Source: Bdellovibrio sp.
GTDB lineage: Bacteria > Bdellovibrionota > Bdellovibrionia > Bdellovibrionales > Bdellovibrionaceae
Assembly (NCBI GenBank): GCA_014376935.1
Contig: JACMQO010000080.1
Coordinates: 1 to 58,108, forward strand
Direction: 5' to 3'
DNA: 58,108 nucleotides
Made by a program: the position numbers and the translations under genes. Of this stretch, positions 24,986-33,962 are shown in pieces; position 1 is the stretch's first letter, and each line of letters starts with the position of its first letter. Below the pieces are notes generated by a model. It ran no database searches. It was not told the origin of the DNA and saw nothing but the letters and a program-made list of their open reading frames with translations.

Positions 24986-25954
24986 ATGACCTTGTGGATG
25001 TTGATGAACCAAGCGATGGCTGGCACTAGTTTTATGCCAGAACAAGGAACGGATATAGCTAAACAGGTGGATAACCTTTACGGGTTTCTATTAGTGGTTA
25101 GTTTTATTTCGTGTGCGATTCTAATCGGTGGGATGATCTATTTTGCGGTGAAATACAAACGCAAAAGCCAAAACGATAAGACAGCCTATATTACTCATGA
25201 CACGCGTCTTGAGATCTTATGGTCTGTGATTCCGTTGGTGATCTTCTTATTCGTATTTGCATGGGGTTGGATCATTTACCACGACATGCGTACGATGCCG
25301 AAAGACGCTTTAGAAATTCACGTGACTGGTAAACAGTGGGCGTGGGCAGCGGAATACAAAAATGGTGTCAGATCAGTTGACGTTGTTGTTCCGGTAAATA
25401 AAGACGTCAAAATTATTTTAACGTCTGAAGATGTGATCCATTCATTCTTCGTTCCAAGTTTCCGTATCAAGCAAGATGCGGTACCGGGTCGCTACACGGC
25501 TTTGTGGTTCCGCGCTGAAAAACTGGGTGAATTCCACGTGTTCTGTGCTGAGTTCTGCGGAACATCTCACTCGGCTATGATGACTCGTTTAAGAGTGGTT
25601 TCTCAAGAAGACTTTGATAAATGGCTAACTGAAGAATCTGAAGTCGGTTCATTACCGTTGGCTCAGCGTGGCGCTAAGATTTTCCAAACGCGCGCTTGTG
25701 CTTCTTGTCACAATGTTGATAATCCAGCCGTAAAAATTGGTCCTTCTTTATACCAAAAATGGGGTCATGAAGAAGAAATGGATGACGGCAAAAAAGTTAA
25801 TGTTGATGAAAATTATGTTCGCGAGTCGATCTTAGAACCTCAGGCTAAAATCGTGAAGGGTTACCCAAGACCTTCTCCGATGCCGGCTTTCCAAGGTCAA
25901 TTGTCTGAAAGTGAACTAACCGCTTTAATTGAATACATTAAAGGTTTAAAATAG
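24986..25954 (+). CDS. coxB: Cytochrome c oxidase subunit II, caa3 type
   Basis: Two N-terminal membrane helices are followed by the cupredoxin CuA domain (HSFFVPSFRIKQDAVPG, CAEFCGTSHSAMM), which accepts electrons from cytochrome c. A C-terminal cytochrome c domain with CASCH gives the caa3 form. GGGAG lies before the ATG, which abuts the SCO stop codon. Confidence 0.96.
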   Translation: MTLWMLMNQAMAGTSFMPEQGTDIAKQVDNLYGFLLVVSFISCAILIGGMIYFAVKYKRKSQNDKTAYITHDTRLEILWSVIPLVIFLFVFAWGWIIYHDMRTMPKDALEIHVTGKQWAWAAEYKNGVRSVDVVVPVNKDVKIILTSEDVIHSFFVPSFRIKQDAVPGRYTALWFRAEKLGEFHVFCAEFCGTSHSAMMTRLRVVSQEDFDKWLTEESEVGSLPLAQRGAKIFQTRACASCHNVDNPAVKIGPSLYQKWGHEEEMDDGKKVNVDENYVRESILEPQAKIVKGYPRPSPMPAFQGQLSESELTALIEYIKGLK

Positions 25955-25963
25955 AGGTAACTA

Positions 25964-27568
25964 ATGGGACATGCATCATCTGGAAAAAATTATTTAAATG
26001 AGCATTCGGGGTTATGGTCATGGCTTACAACGCTAGACCATAAACGTATTGGTATCATGTACTTCGTCACGGTTATGTTTTTCTTCCTTGTGGGTGGAAT
26101 CATGGCATTACTTCTTCGCGCAGAATTATTCGCGGTGAACACGACGGCCAACGTTGGACAAGTTCTAGCAAACGGAGATGTCTACAATCAGGTGTTAACT
26201 TATCACGGTGCGATCATGGTTTTCATGGTTATCGTTCCGGGTATTCCAGCGATTTTGGGTAACTTCTTTTTGCCACTTCAAATCGGAGCTAAAGACGTTG
26301 CGTTTCCAAGACTTAACTTAGCGTCTTGGTACTGTTTAATGGCCGGAGCGATTTTAGCTTTCGCGACTTTCTTCACTAGCAAAATCGATACAGGTTGGAC
26401 GTTCTACACGCCTTATTCAATCCGTACAGGTTCTTCGGTCGTAATGATGGTTGTAGCAGTCTTCATCATGGGTATGAGTTCGATCTTAACGGGTCTAAAC
26501 TTTATCGTAACGGTTCATAAGTTACGTTGCCCAGGTATGTCGATGTACCGTATTCCATTGTTTGTTTGGGCGCTTTACTCAACGGCGATCATTCAAGTTT
26601 TGGCGACGCCGATTTTAGCGATCACTTTATTACTGTTAGCTATGGAGCGCGTCTTCGGTATCGGGATTTTCGATCCTAAATTAGGTGGCGATCCGGTTCT
26701 GTTCCAACATTTTTTCTGGTTCTATTCTCATCCTGCGGTTTACATCATGATTTTACCGGCGATGGGCGTGATTTCAGAGCTACTAACGACATACTCTAAA
26801 AAAACGATCTTTGGTTACACGGCGATTGCTTACTCTTCTTTAGGTATCGCGGCCGTTTCGTTCTTCGTTTGGGGACATCACATGTTTGTGTCTGGCCAAT
26901 CTGAAGTTGCGGGTATTTTATTCAGTTTCATTACCATGCTGGTTGGGGTTCCGACCGCGATCAAAATGTTTAACTGGCTTGCGACTTTGTACAAAGGTTC
27001 GATCGAGTTCACGGCTCCGATGTTATACGCTTTAGGATTCTTATTCTTATTCGCCATCGGTGGTGTGACAGGTATCATGCTTGCGGTTGTTCCGGTTGAC
27101 GTTCATTTCCATGATACTTATTTCGTTGTGGCGCATTTCCATTACGTGATGGTGGGTGGAACATTAATGGCGATCATGGGTGGTTTCTATCACTGGTTCC
27201 CTAAAATGTTCGGAAAAATGTACAACCAAACATCAGCAATTTGGTCTTGGGTCTTTATCTTTATCGGTTTCAACGTGACGTTCTTCCCTCAATTTATTTT
27301 GGGCGCGAAGGGTATGCCACGTCGCTACTTCAACTACGTTGTTGAATTCGAACAATTAAATAGAATCTCGACTGTAGGTTCTTGGTTGATCGCGATCGGT
27401 TTCATTATTGCTTTAATTACGATGGTTCGTGGAGTTTTATCCGGAGCGCAAGCGCCAATGAATCCATGGGGATCGAAAACTTTAGAGTGGACGACATCGT
27501 CTCCTCCACCTCATGATAATTTCATTCACGAACCAGTCGTGACAGCGGGGCCTTATGAGTACAAATAG
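25964..27568 (+). CDS. coxA: Cytochrome c oxidase subunit I
   Basis: The catalytic subunit of 534 residues with twelve expected helices. Visible motifs are TTLDHKRIGIMYF at the N-terminus, the heme a ligand region TYHGAIMVFM, the CuB/Tyr loop FWFYSHPAVYIMILPAMG, WGHHMFVSG, and the heme ligands VDVHFHDTYFVVAHFHYVM. It reduces oxygen and pumps protons in the inner membrane. It overlaps coxC by 14 nt. Confidence 0.97.
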   Translation: MGHASSGKNYLNEHSGLWSWLTTLDHKRIGIMYFVTVMFFFLVGGIMALLLRAELFAVNTTANVGQVLANGDVYNQVLTYHGAIMVFMVIVPGIPAILGNFFLPLQIGAKDVAFPRLNLASWYCLMAGAILAFATFFTSKIDTGWTFYTPYSIRTGSSVVMMVVAVFIMGMSSILTGLNFIVTVHKLRCPGMSMYRIPLFVWALYSTAIIQVLATPILAITLLLLAMERVFGIGIFDPKLGGDPVLFQHFFWFYSHPAVYIMILPAMGVISELLTTYSKKTIFGYTAIAYSSLGIAAVSFFVWGHHMFVSGQSEVAGILFSFITMLVGVPTAIKMFNWLATLYKGSIEFTAPMLYALGFLFLFAIGGVTGIMLAVVPVDVHFHDTYFVVAHFHYVMVGGTLMAIMGGFYHWFPKMFGKMYNQTSAIWSWVFIFIGFNVTFFPQFILGAKGMPRRYFNYVVEFEQLNRISTVGSWLIAIGFIIALITMVRGVLSGAQAPMNPWGSKTLEWTTSSPPPHDNFIHEPVVTAGPYEYK

Positions 27569-28211
27569 ATTAGTAAACGGCGTTCAAGTCGCTTCTCATT
27601 TTAAAGACGAGAAGCACCAGTATTCATCAAACAAAGAAGGTATCTGGCTATTCATGGCGACAGAAATCTTGATGTTCGGTGGTTTATTTGTGGGCTACAC
27701 AATCTACCACACGATGTATCCAGAAATGTTCGCTGAAGGCGCTAAGTATCTTGATTGGAAATTAGGTTTTATCAATACGTTAGTTCTTATCTTGTCTTCG
27801 TTCACGATGGCTTTAGGTATTTACTTTAATCAAATCAATCAATCTAAAAAAGCGACAATGGCTTTAGCCGCAACAATTCTTTGCGGTGCGATCTTCATGT
27901 GTATCAAGTACTTTGAGTACACGCATAAGTTTCATTTAGGAATTTACCCAGGTAAAATGCTAGATATCGCCAAAGTTCATCCAGAGCACGCAAACCTTGG
28001 TTTGTATTTTGGATTCTACTACTGCATGTCGGGTCTACACGGTATTCACGTTTTGATCGGTATGGGTTTGATCACTTGGTGCTTAATTCGCAATATCAAA
28101 GGTGAATTTAACTCTAAATATTACACACCTGTCGAAGGCGTTGGTATTTTCTGGCATATCATCGATTTGATCTGGATCTTTTTATTTCCGTTACTTTATT
28201 TGGTTGGTTAA
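27555..28211 (+). CDS. coxC: Cytochrome c oxidase subunit III
   Basis: A seven-helix subunit III of 218 residues. EGIWLFMATEILMFGGLFVG begins the membrane domain, and the conserved GLHGIHVLIGMGLITW and EGVGIFWHIIDLIWIFLFPLLY close it. It stabilises subunit I. The start lies inside the 3' end of coxA. Confidence 0.95.
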   Translation: MSTNRLVNGVQVASHFKDEKHQYSSNKEGIWLFMATEILMFGGLFVGYTIYHTMYPEMFAEGAKYLDWKLGFINTLVLILSSFTMALGIYFNQINQSKKATMALAATILCGAIFMCIKYFEYTHKFHLGIYPGKMLDIAKVHPEHANLGLYFGFYYCMSGLHGIHVLIGMGLITWCLIRNIKGEFNSKYYTPVEGVGIFWHIIDLIWIFLFPLLYLVG

Positions 28212-28237
28212 ATTTCGTCTGAGCGAAAGAGGCACAT

Positions 28238-28597
28238 ATGGGAAGTCATAATTTCGAAATACATGATAAAGGCGCAAGCGAGCACGATGCTCAGGCCGAA
28301 GGCCACATCACTCCATTTAATGTTTACGTTAAAGTGGCATGTGCTTTATTTGCTTTAACATTCTTAACTGTTGGTGCGCATGCGATCCATGAACACTTGC
28401 AACCGTTTGCAGCTTTAATCGCTTTTGCGATTGCGGCTGTAAAAGCCTACTTAGTTATGGCTTTCTTCATGCATTTAAAATACGAAACGAAAATGAATCG
28501 CGCGATTTTCATCAGCGGATTTTTATTCTTACTTTTGTTATTTACGATTTGCACGTTAGACATTTACACGCGACTTATTCAAACCAGCGTTCTTTAA
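28238..28597 (+). CDS. Cytochrome c oxidase subunit IV, bacterial type
   Basis: A small three-helix membrane protein (VKVACALFALTFLTVGAHAI, AALIAFAIAAVKAYLVMAFF, FLFLLLLFTICTLDIY). The MAFFMHLKYE motif is typical of the bacterial subunit IV (CtaF/CoxD) family. The N-terminus is rich in His and acidic residues. Position directly after coxC supports the call. Confidence 0.88.
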   Translation: MGSHNFEIHDKGASEHDAQAEGHITPFNVYVKVACALFALTFLTVGAHAIHEHLQPFAALIAFAIAAVKAYLVMAFFMHLKYETKMNRAIFISGFLFLLLLFTICTLDIYTRLIQTSVL

Positions 28598-28600
28598 TTT

Positions 28601-29476
28601 GTGTTTAAGACTTTTAGTTCTTTAACTAAATTTGGAATCGTTATATTCGTTTTGCTAACCGGCGTTGCCGGTTACGCAACCGGATACCAGGTTGAAGTTC
28701 CATTCGATTGGAAACATTTTTTCACCTTTATCGCTGGTCTTTATTTTCTAAGTTCAGGCAGTTTGGCTTTGAACCAAGTTCAAGAATATAAACTAGATCA
28801 AAAAATGCCGCGCACGAAAAATCGTCCGATCGCCTCGGGTAAAATTACTCCGGCGGCCGGTCTTATTCTTTCTGTCGCTATGCTGTTTTGCGGTTTTAAT
28901 TTACTTCATAGTCTTTCGCCGATGGCGGGCTACGTTTCTGCTTTTTCGGTCGCTTTATATAATGGATTTTATACGTGTATTTGGAAACCAAAATGGATTT
29001 TCGCGGCGGTACCGGGTGCGATTCCCGGGGCCTTGCCGATTACGATTGGCTATGCGGTTAACAACGAACACATCTTTAACTCAGATTCGATTTACTTATT
29101 TTTAATCATGTTCTTGTGGCAGATGCCGCACTTCTGGACTTTAGCTATTAAGTACAAAGAAGATTACCGATTGGGTGGAATACCTACTTTACCAACGGCA
29201 TTAGGTGTTAAGAAAACAGTTTTTCAAGTTGGCCTTTATACTTTTTGCTATGCGGGTGTCGCTTTAGCGGCACCGTTCTTTCTACACACCAGTTGGTTCT
29301 TTGTCGCCTTGGTATTTCCATTTGCGTTTATGCTACTGAAAGAATTTTTCACGATGTATCGAACCGATGCCGACAAATGGTTACCGTTCTTTATGTGGAC
29401 GAATATAAGTTTGTTAGTATTTACATTCGTGCCCGTGATTGATAAGTGGAGTTTTCTAGTTATTGATCGCGTTTAG
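28601..29476 (+). CDS. ctaB: Protoheme IX farnesyltransferase (heme O synthase)
   Basis: A UbiA-type prenyltransferase of 291 residues with the motif NQVQEYKLDQKMPRTKNRPI, which matches the Asp-rich farnesyl diphosphate site of heme O synthases, and a second region IKYKEDYRLGGIPTLP. It makes heme O, the precursor of heme A, in the inner membrane. GTG start. No heme A synthase gene is present in the window. Confidence 0.93.
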   Translation: MFKTFSSLTKFGIVIFVLLTGVAGYATGYQVEVPFDWKHFFTFIAGLYFLSSGSLALNQVQEYKLDQKMPRTKNRPIASGKITPAAGLILSVAMLFCGFNLLHSLSPMAGYVSAFSVALYNGFYTCIWKPKWIFAAVPGAIPGALPITIGYAVNNEHIFNSDSIYLFLIMFLWQMPHFWTLAIKYKEDYRLGGIPTLPTALGVKKTVFQVGLYTFCYAGVALAAPFFLHTSWFFVALVFPFAFMLLKEFFTMYRTDADKWLPFFMWTNISLLVFTFVPVIDKWSFLVIDRV

Positions 29477-29566
29477 TATTCTTGGCTTCATTCTGAAGTT
29501 AGATTTTCTTTTTGTTCTTATTTTTTAATGCAGAATTAATTGCTGATGTTATGAAGCGGGATTGCC

Positions 29567-29621
29567 TCAACCACGATGTTGACTGTTGGTATGGCGTGGC
29601 GACGGCTAACATCGTGGTTGA
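29567..29621. repeat. Palindromic repeat element, copy 2
   Basis: Perfect 14-bp arms, TCAACCACGATGTT (29567-29580) and AACATCGTGGTTGA (29608-29621), enclose a partly complementary centre. The left part matches copy 1 at 17907-17928 over 22 bases with two differences, and the right end ATCRTGGTTGAT is shared. It lies between convergent genes. Confidence 0.7.
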
Positions 29622-29643
29622 TCGTATTTAGATATTTAACGGA

Positions 29644-30321
29644 CTAGTTTGTTTCTTTTTCTTCCTTCGGCGGCATCATGTGCGGGGCTTTCATATCTTT
29701 AGGTCCCTGATCTTTTCTAGCCATTCTTTCCATACGTTCTTTTTTAGCCTGAGTTACAATTTTTAAAGTTGCTGGATCTACAACGACATCCAATTTTTTA
29801 ACGATTTCAGCCACACGCTGTAAGTTGGGCGTCCAATCAGTAATGATTAGTTGATTGGTTTTAGACGAAGCGACGATTTCGCCGTACGACGAAGTCAGGA
29901 TGCGTATTTGTGATTGAACATCATCAGCCGACACATTTTTTAAAGCAATTACCCACGTAACCATACGCTCTGGCTTCATGGTTGGAACTTCATTAACAAC
30001 TTCGACGTTGTCTCTTTGTGCCGAACGGGCGTTGCGAATAACAAAATTATCGTCTTGTTTCAAGATCGCGAACCCATTTAGGGCTAAAGCTGTTGAAATT
30101 TGATTGTATGCCTCTTCTAGAGAAACTTCGGTCGGATTTAGAATCGTTACTTTTCCGCGAACTGTCGAATCTATAATAAATTTTTTACCGGCTGCTTTGG
30201 AATATTGTTCGATCACTTTGGTGATGTCTTCGTCTTTAAAATTCATTTTCATTTTATCGTCAGCATGTGCGGAAAAAGAAATGATCGTTGCTAGTAACAA
30301 GGCCATTGCGGAAAGTTTCAT
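29644..30321 (-). CDS. Standalone secretin N0-N1 domain protein
   Basis: After a signal peptide (MKLSAMALLLATIISFSAHA) comes an N0 domain (MNFKDEDITKVIEQYSKAAG, FIIDSTVRGKVTILNP) and an N1 domain (VTWVIALKNVSADDVQSQIR, SKTNQLIITDWTPNLQRVAE) as in GspD/PilQ-type secretins. The protein then ends in a basic, Met/Pro-rich tail. The pore-forming secretin domain is missing, so it cannot make an outer-membrane channel alone. It may bind a true secretin or the inner-membrane platform of a type II or pilus system encoded elsewhere. Confidence 0.82.
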   Translation of the reverse strand: MKLSAMALLLATIISFSAHADDKMKMNFKDEDITKVIEQYSKAAGKKFIIDSTVRGKVTILNPTEVSLEEAYNQISTALALNGFAILKQDDNFVIRNARSAQRDNVEVVNEVPTMKPERMVTWVIALKNVSADDVQSQIRILTSSYGEIVASSKTNQLIITDWTPNLQRVAEIVKKLDVVVDPATLKIVTQAKKERMERMARKDQGPKDMKAPHMMPPKEEKETN

Positions 30322-30453
30322 AAAACTCCTTAAGCTAATTAATTTAGCATTTTGTTTTGACTAAATTAGCTGGCCTGATTGAAGTCTGTCAAAATGGGTT
30401 TGAAGTCCTAGACTTCGTTCCCGTTCCAACTTGAAACTAGTTTATTAAAATAT

Positions 30454-31122
30454 TTAAGAGATGCGCATGTCTTCAGGCGTATCGACTTGTCTGAATGGAT
30501 GAGCTTTTTTAAAGGCCTCTAATTCTAAACAGTTTTTATAAATTTTATTTAAAGTTGGAAACGGTGAAAGATCTGTGTGAAATCTTTGGGCCGTAACCAT
30601 CTGCGGAATTAGAAAAATATCGGCGGCCGTAACCGACGATCCGAAACAATAATCTTTAGAAGTTTCGCCAGCCATTTTTTCTACGGCGTGAAAGCCTTCG
30701 GTGATCCAGTGTTGAACCCAGTGTTCGTTTTGTTCTTCAGTTGTTGAAAAATTCTTTTTTAAATATTTTAAAACTTTTAAATTCTGTACGGGGTGAATAT
30801 CGGTATTTATATTTTCGCAGAATTGAATAACTTTCGCTTTTTCAAAAAAATCTTTAGGAAAAAGTTGTTGGGTTTGTGGAAAAGCGTCGTCTAGGTACTG
30901 AAGGATCGCCATCGTTTGCCCGATGACTTTTCCGTCATGAACTAGCGTTGGAATGCCGCCCATAGGATTTAGTTTGCGGTAATCTTCAGAATGCTGTTCG
31001 CCACCATTATTAATTAAGTGAATCGGATAATACTCATAGTTTAATTTTTTTAACTCTAGGGCGATACGTGCGCGGTACGAGGTCGAGCTTCGAAAATAGT
31101 TATATAGAATTAAGTTTTTCAT
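30454..31122 (-). CDS. maiA: Maleylacetoacetate isomerase (zeta-class GST)
   Basis: The zeta-class active-site motif SSTSYRARIAL (residues 12-22) is present, with KLNPMGGIPTLV in the thioredoxin fold and SVTAADIFLIPQMVTAQRF in the helical domain. The enzyme isomerises maleylacetoacetate to fumarylacetoacetate with glutathione in tyrosine breakdown. A fumarylacetoacetase-family gene lies 750 bp away on the other strand, which supports the pathway. Confidence 0.88.
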   Translation of the reverse strand: MKNLILYNYFRSSTSYRARIALELKKLNYEYYPIHLINNGGEQHSEDYRKLNPMGGIPTLVHDGKVIGQTMAILQYLDDAFPQTQQLFPKDFFEKAKVIQFCENINTDIHPVQNLKVLKYLKKNFSTTEEQNEHWVQHWITEGFHAVEKMAGETSKDYCFGSSVTAADIFLIPQMVTAQRFHTDLSPFPTLNKIYKNCLELEAFKKAHPFRQVDTPEDMRIS

Positions 31123-31256
31123 GTGAAATACTGTACGGTAGTGTTCATAAAATTCAAGGCGTGATGTTTTAAGCTCGTTTGCTGCAGGTTGTCTTGGGTT
31201 AAACGGCTTGCGGAAAAAGTGACCTAGTTTTTCTGTGCGGATGTTGTTAATGTTTC

Positions 31257-31275
31257 TTCAGACAAGGAGTCTGAA
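31257..31275 (+). promoter_or_regulatory. Hairpin presenting the ribosome binding site in its loop
   Basis: TTCAGAC (31257-31263) and GTCTGAA (31269-31275) pair perfectly around the loop AAGGA, which is the Shine-Dalgarno sequence of the gene starting at 31278. The structure would expose or restrain the site. Confidence 0.45.
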
Positions 31276-31277
31276 AA

Positions 31278-31841
31278 ATGAAAAAATTATTAGCTTTAGT
31301 TATCGTGATGGCTTCGACAACCGTATTCGCGCAAAAAAATTCTCCGAATTTTTCTTACTCGATGGCTGGTATCGAAGGTGGTTTTAAGTGGAGTTCTGCT
31401 GATGTCGACAATGCAGATTCAAATAAATCAACAATCGGTTACACGGTTGGTGGATCGGCCGTATTTAATATTGCCCCTGCATTTGGTTTAAAAACTGGTT
31501 TGTTCTATAATGAGCGCCCGTTTGAATCGACGGTTGCAGGAACAACTGTAAAAGGTAAAGTTTCTTACGTCGACGTTCCGGTTTTATTTATGTTTAAATT
31601 CGAAGAATATGCAGGTATCTACATCGGCCCTTCACTGTCTATGAAGTTAGCAGACGAAGTGTCTCCGGGTAAATTAAACAGTGTTAAAGGAATGGTTATT
31701 CCGTTAACAGTCGGTGGACAATTTAAATTTGCGCCGAACTTAGGTGTAAACATTTACTTCGAAACAGTCACAAGCGAAATCGCGACAGGTGTTAAGAACA
31801 CACGTGCCGTGGGTGCCAATTTACTTTTAACTTTTGACTAA
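31278..31841 (+). CDS. Outer-membrane beta-barrel protein
   Basis: A signal peptide (KKLLALVIVMASTTVFAQ) is followed by alternating amphipathic strands, for example GYTVGGSAVFNIAPAFGLKT and YAGIYIGPSLSMKL. It ends in LLLTFD with a penultimate aromatic residue, as outer-membrane barrels do. About 8 strands fit the 165-residue mature length. It resembles the PorT-like outer membrane beta-barrel group. Role unknown; the unusual hairpin at its start codon hints at translational control. Confidence 0.75.
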   Translation: MKKLLALVIVMASTTVFAQKNSPNFSYSMAGIEGGFKWSSADVDNADSNKSTIGYTVGGSAVFNIAPAFGLKTGLFYNERPFESTVAGTTVKGKVSYVDVPVLFMFKFEEYAGIYIGPSLSMKLADEVSPGKLNSVKGMVIPLTVGGQFKFAPNLGVNIYFETVTSEIATGVKNTRAVGANLLLTFD

Positions 31842-31869
31842 GCATTAAATCACAGACGGGAATCAGGTT

Positions 31870-32853
31870 ATGAAATTAGGATCACTTAAATCAAGCAAAT
31901 CATTAGATGGTGAATTAGTCGTTGTTAGCCGCGATTTAAAATCGTTCGTGCGGGCTACGTCAGTTGCGCCTTCGCTACGTGAGGCGGTTGAAAAGTGGTC
32001 TGAATCAGAACCAGCTTTGAAAAAGATTTCTGACGAATTAAATGCAGGGGCTATTACGGGAGCTGAAAAAGTCACGGATGAGAAAATATTTCATTCGTGC
32101 TTGCCGCGCACGTGGTTGTTCGCTGATGGGTCAGCTTTTATTCATCATATTAAACTAGTTCGCAAAGCTAGAAATGCGGCTTTACCTGAAACACTTTTAA
32201 CGGTTCCGTTAATGTATCAGGCTGAAAGCGGTCGTTTTTTATCTCCGACAGAAGATATTCCGCAATTTGATTTCGCACACGGCACTGATTTCGAAGGTGA
32301 AGTGGGTGTTATTGTCGATCACGTTCCGGCAGGCACTACGGCTGAAGAGGCCTTAAAACATATTAAACTTTTCGTCATTTTAAATGATGTTTCATTGCGC
32401 GGTTTAATTCCTGAAGAGTTAGCTAGCGGATTTGGATTCTTTCAAAGTAAACCATCAAAAGCTTTATCGCCTGTAGCGGTGACAGCTGATGAATTAGGTT
32501 CAGCTTGGAAAGATGGACGCATTCATTTAAATTTAGATATTCAGTTAAACGGAAAATTCTTTGGTAAGGCGAATGCGAAAGAAATGCATTTTCATTTCGG
32601 TCAATTAATTGCCCATGCTGCAAAAACTCGTAGTTTGGCAGCAGGGTCGTTGATTGGTAGCGGTACAGTGGCCAATGAAGACGCATCGATGGGATCAAGT
32701 TGTTTAGCTGAAAAGCGCACATTAGAACAAATCAATACCGGTAAAATCGAAACTCCGTTTATGAAGGTCGATGACACTGTTCATATGGAAATGAAAAATG
32801 AAAAGGGCGAAAGTATTTTCGGCCGTATTTTTCAAAAGGTTGCCAAAGCGTAA
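31870..32853 (+). CDS. Fumarylacetoacetate hydrolase family protein
   Basis: The FAH C-terminal fold is clear, with the metal-binding region FDFAHGTDFEGEVGVIVD, FVILNDVSLRG, KSFAxS-like FGFFQSKPSKALSPVAVT and the late SGTVANEDASMGSSCLAEKR. It is a two-domain member of 327 residues. Because maiA is near, fumarylacetoacetase, the last step of tyrosine breakdown, is the likely role, but other FAH-family hydrolases or isomerases look similar. Cytoplasmic. Confidence 0.82.
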   Translation: MKLGSLKSSKSLDGELVVVSRDLKSFVRATSVAPSLREAVEKWSESEPALKKISDELNAGAITGAEKVTDEKIFHSCLPRTWLFADGSAFIHHIKLVRKARNAALPETLLTVPLMYQAESGRFLSPTEDIPQFDFAHGTDFEGEVGVIVDHVPAGTTAEEALKHIKLFVILNDVSLRGLIPEELASGFGFFQSKPSKALSPVAVTADELGSAWKDGRIHLNLDIQLNGKFFGKANAKEMHFHFGQLIAHAAKTRSLAAGSLIGSGTVANEDASMGSSCLAEKRTLEQINTGKIETPFMKVDDTVHMEMKNEKGESIFGRIFQKVAKA

Positions 32854-32875
32854 CGATCGTGAAAACTTATAAGTC

Positions 32876-33772
32876 ATGAAGAACTTCACGACTTATTCTA
32901 ATTTTTATTCTGATTATAAATTATTACGTAGCGAATTCGAAGCGAACTTCTCGAATCCTAAAGCCACCCATTCAAAGCGTTTTGTTTGGGATTTTTGGTA
33001 TGATGAGGATCAATACCATTTAATCAGAACTCCGGCCGTTCATTATTTTTCTAAAAAAGCGTATCAAAATTTTCATTCGTATTTAGTGCAATGGGGTCGC
33101 GAGAACTTGGGTTGCCACGATATTTCTCCGCCGTGGTTAAGTTATTACGTTGAAGGATGTTATCAGAATTTACATTCGGATGTTCCGCATGGTCCTTGGG
33201 CTTTTGTGTATTCGTTAACGCCAAATAAAAAAGAATATCGGGGTGGCGAGACTTTAATTTTGAAACCCAATACTTTGAATTACTGGTCTAACTTTGTAGA
33301 TCAAAAAGATCATGAGTACACGAATTTCGTCGATCTTATTCCGTCTAAAATGAATCAGTTGGTTGTGTTTGATCCCCGCTTTCCGCATGGGGTGACTGAA
33401 CTTAAAGGCACGCGTGACCCGATGAAAAGCCGTTTGGTGATGCACGGTTGGTTTGTAAATCCGCGCCCTTACGTTGTAGGTGGATTGTCGACCGCACAGG
33501 TTCAGAAAGCTTTAAATCCGCAATTTGAAATGCTGAATGATTTATTAGGACAAGTGGGGTTAATGAACGGAACATTGTCGTGCCGTTTAAATGTTGATCG
33601 TCACGGACAAGTCAAAAAATACACGTTGGTTTCGAATAGCGTTTTAAGCCTTTCGAATGCTGGGGCTGATGAAAAGCACTTGGTTAAAGAATTAAAAAAT
33701 ATTTTCTCGAAGACAAAATTTTTGTCAGCGAAAGAATCATCTTCGATTACGATTCCTTTGTTATTTAAATAG
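32876..33772 (+). CDS. 2OG-Fe(II) oxygenase with AgmX/TonB-like C-terminal domain
   Basis: The N-terminal 210 residues form a prolyl-hydroxylase-like double-stranded beta helix. The HxD of the iron triad is in QNLHSDVPHGPW, followed by YRGGETLIL, the distal His in DPRFPHGVTEL and the Arg that binds 2-oxoglutarate in SRLVMHGWF. The C-terminal 60 residues (CRLNVDRHGQVKKYTLVSNS to ITIPLLFK) resemble the AgmX/TonB C-terminal fold found in envelope proteins. There is no signal peptide, which is at odds with that tail. It lies 22 bp after the FAH gene and is probably co-transcribed. Confidence 0.72.
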   Translation: MKNFTTYSNFYSDYKLLRSEFEANFSNPKATHSKRFVWDFWYDEDQYHLIRTPAVHYFSKKAYQNFHSYLVQWGRENLGCHDISPPWLSYYVEGCYQNLHSDVPHGPWAFVYSLTPNKKEYRGGETLILKPNTLNYWSNFVDQKDHEYTNFVDLIPSKMNQLVVFDPRFPHGVTELKGTRDPMKSRLVMHGWFVNPRPYVVGGLSTAQVQKALNPQFEMLNDLLGQVGLMNGTLSCRLNVDRHGQVKKYTLVSNSVLSLSNAGADEKHLVKELKNIFSKTKFLSAKESSSITIPLLFK

Positions 33773-33962
33773 TGCAATGGGTTAGTGACTGTCTATCTTG
33801 GACAAAGATGGATAACTTTTTGCCTTTTAAGTTAACTAGAAAAGTTCGGGCGCCGTGTCAGTATGGTTGAAGTTAATTCCTTTAGAAAATTTAATGATAG
33901 ACGTTACCTATTTTGTTTAAAATCGTATAGAAAAAAGATATCATGAATTAAAGAGGGCTTTT

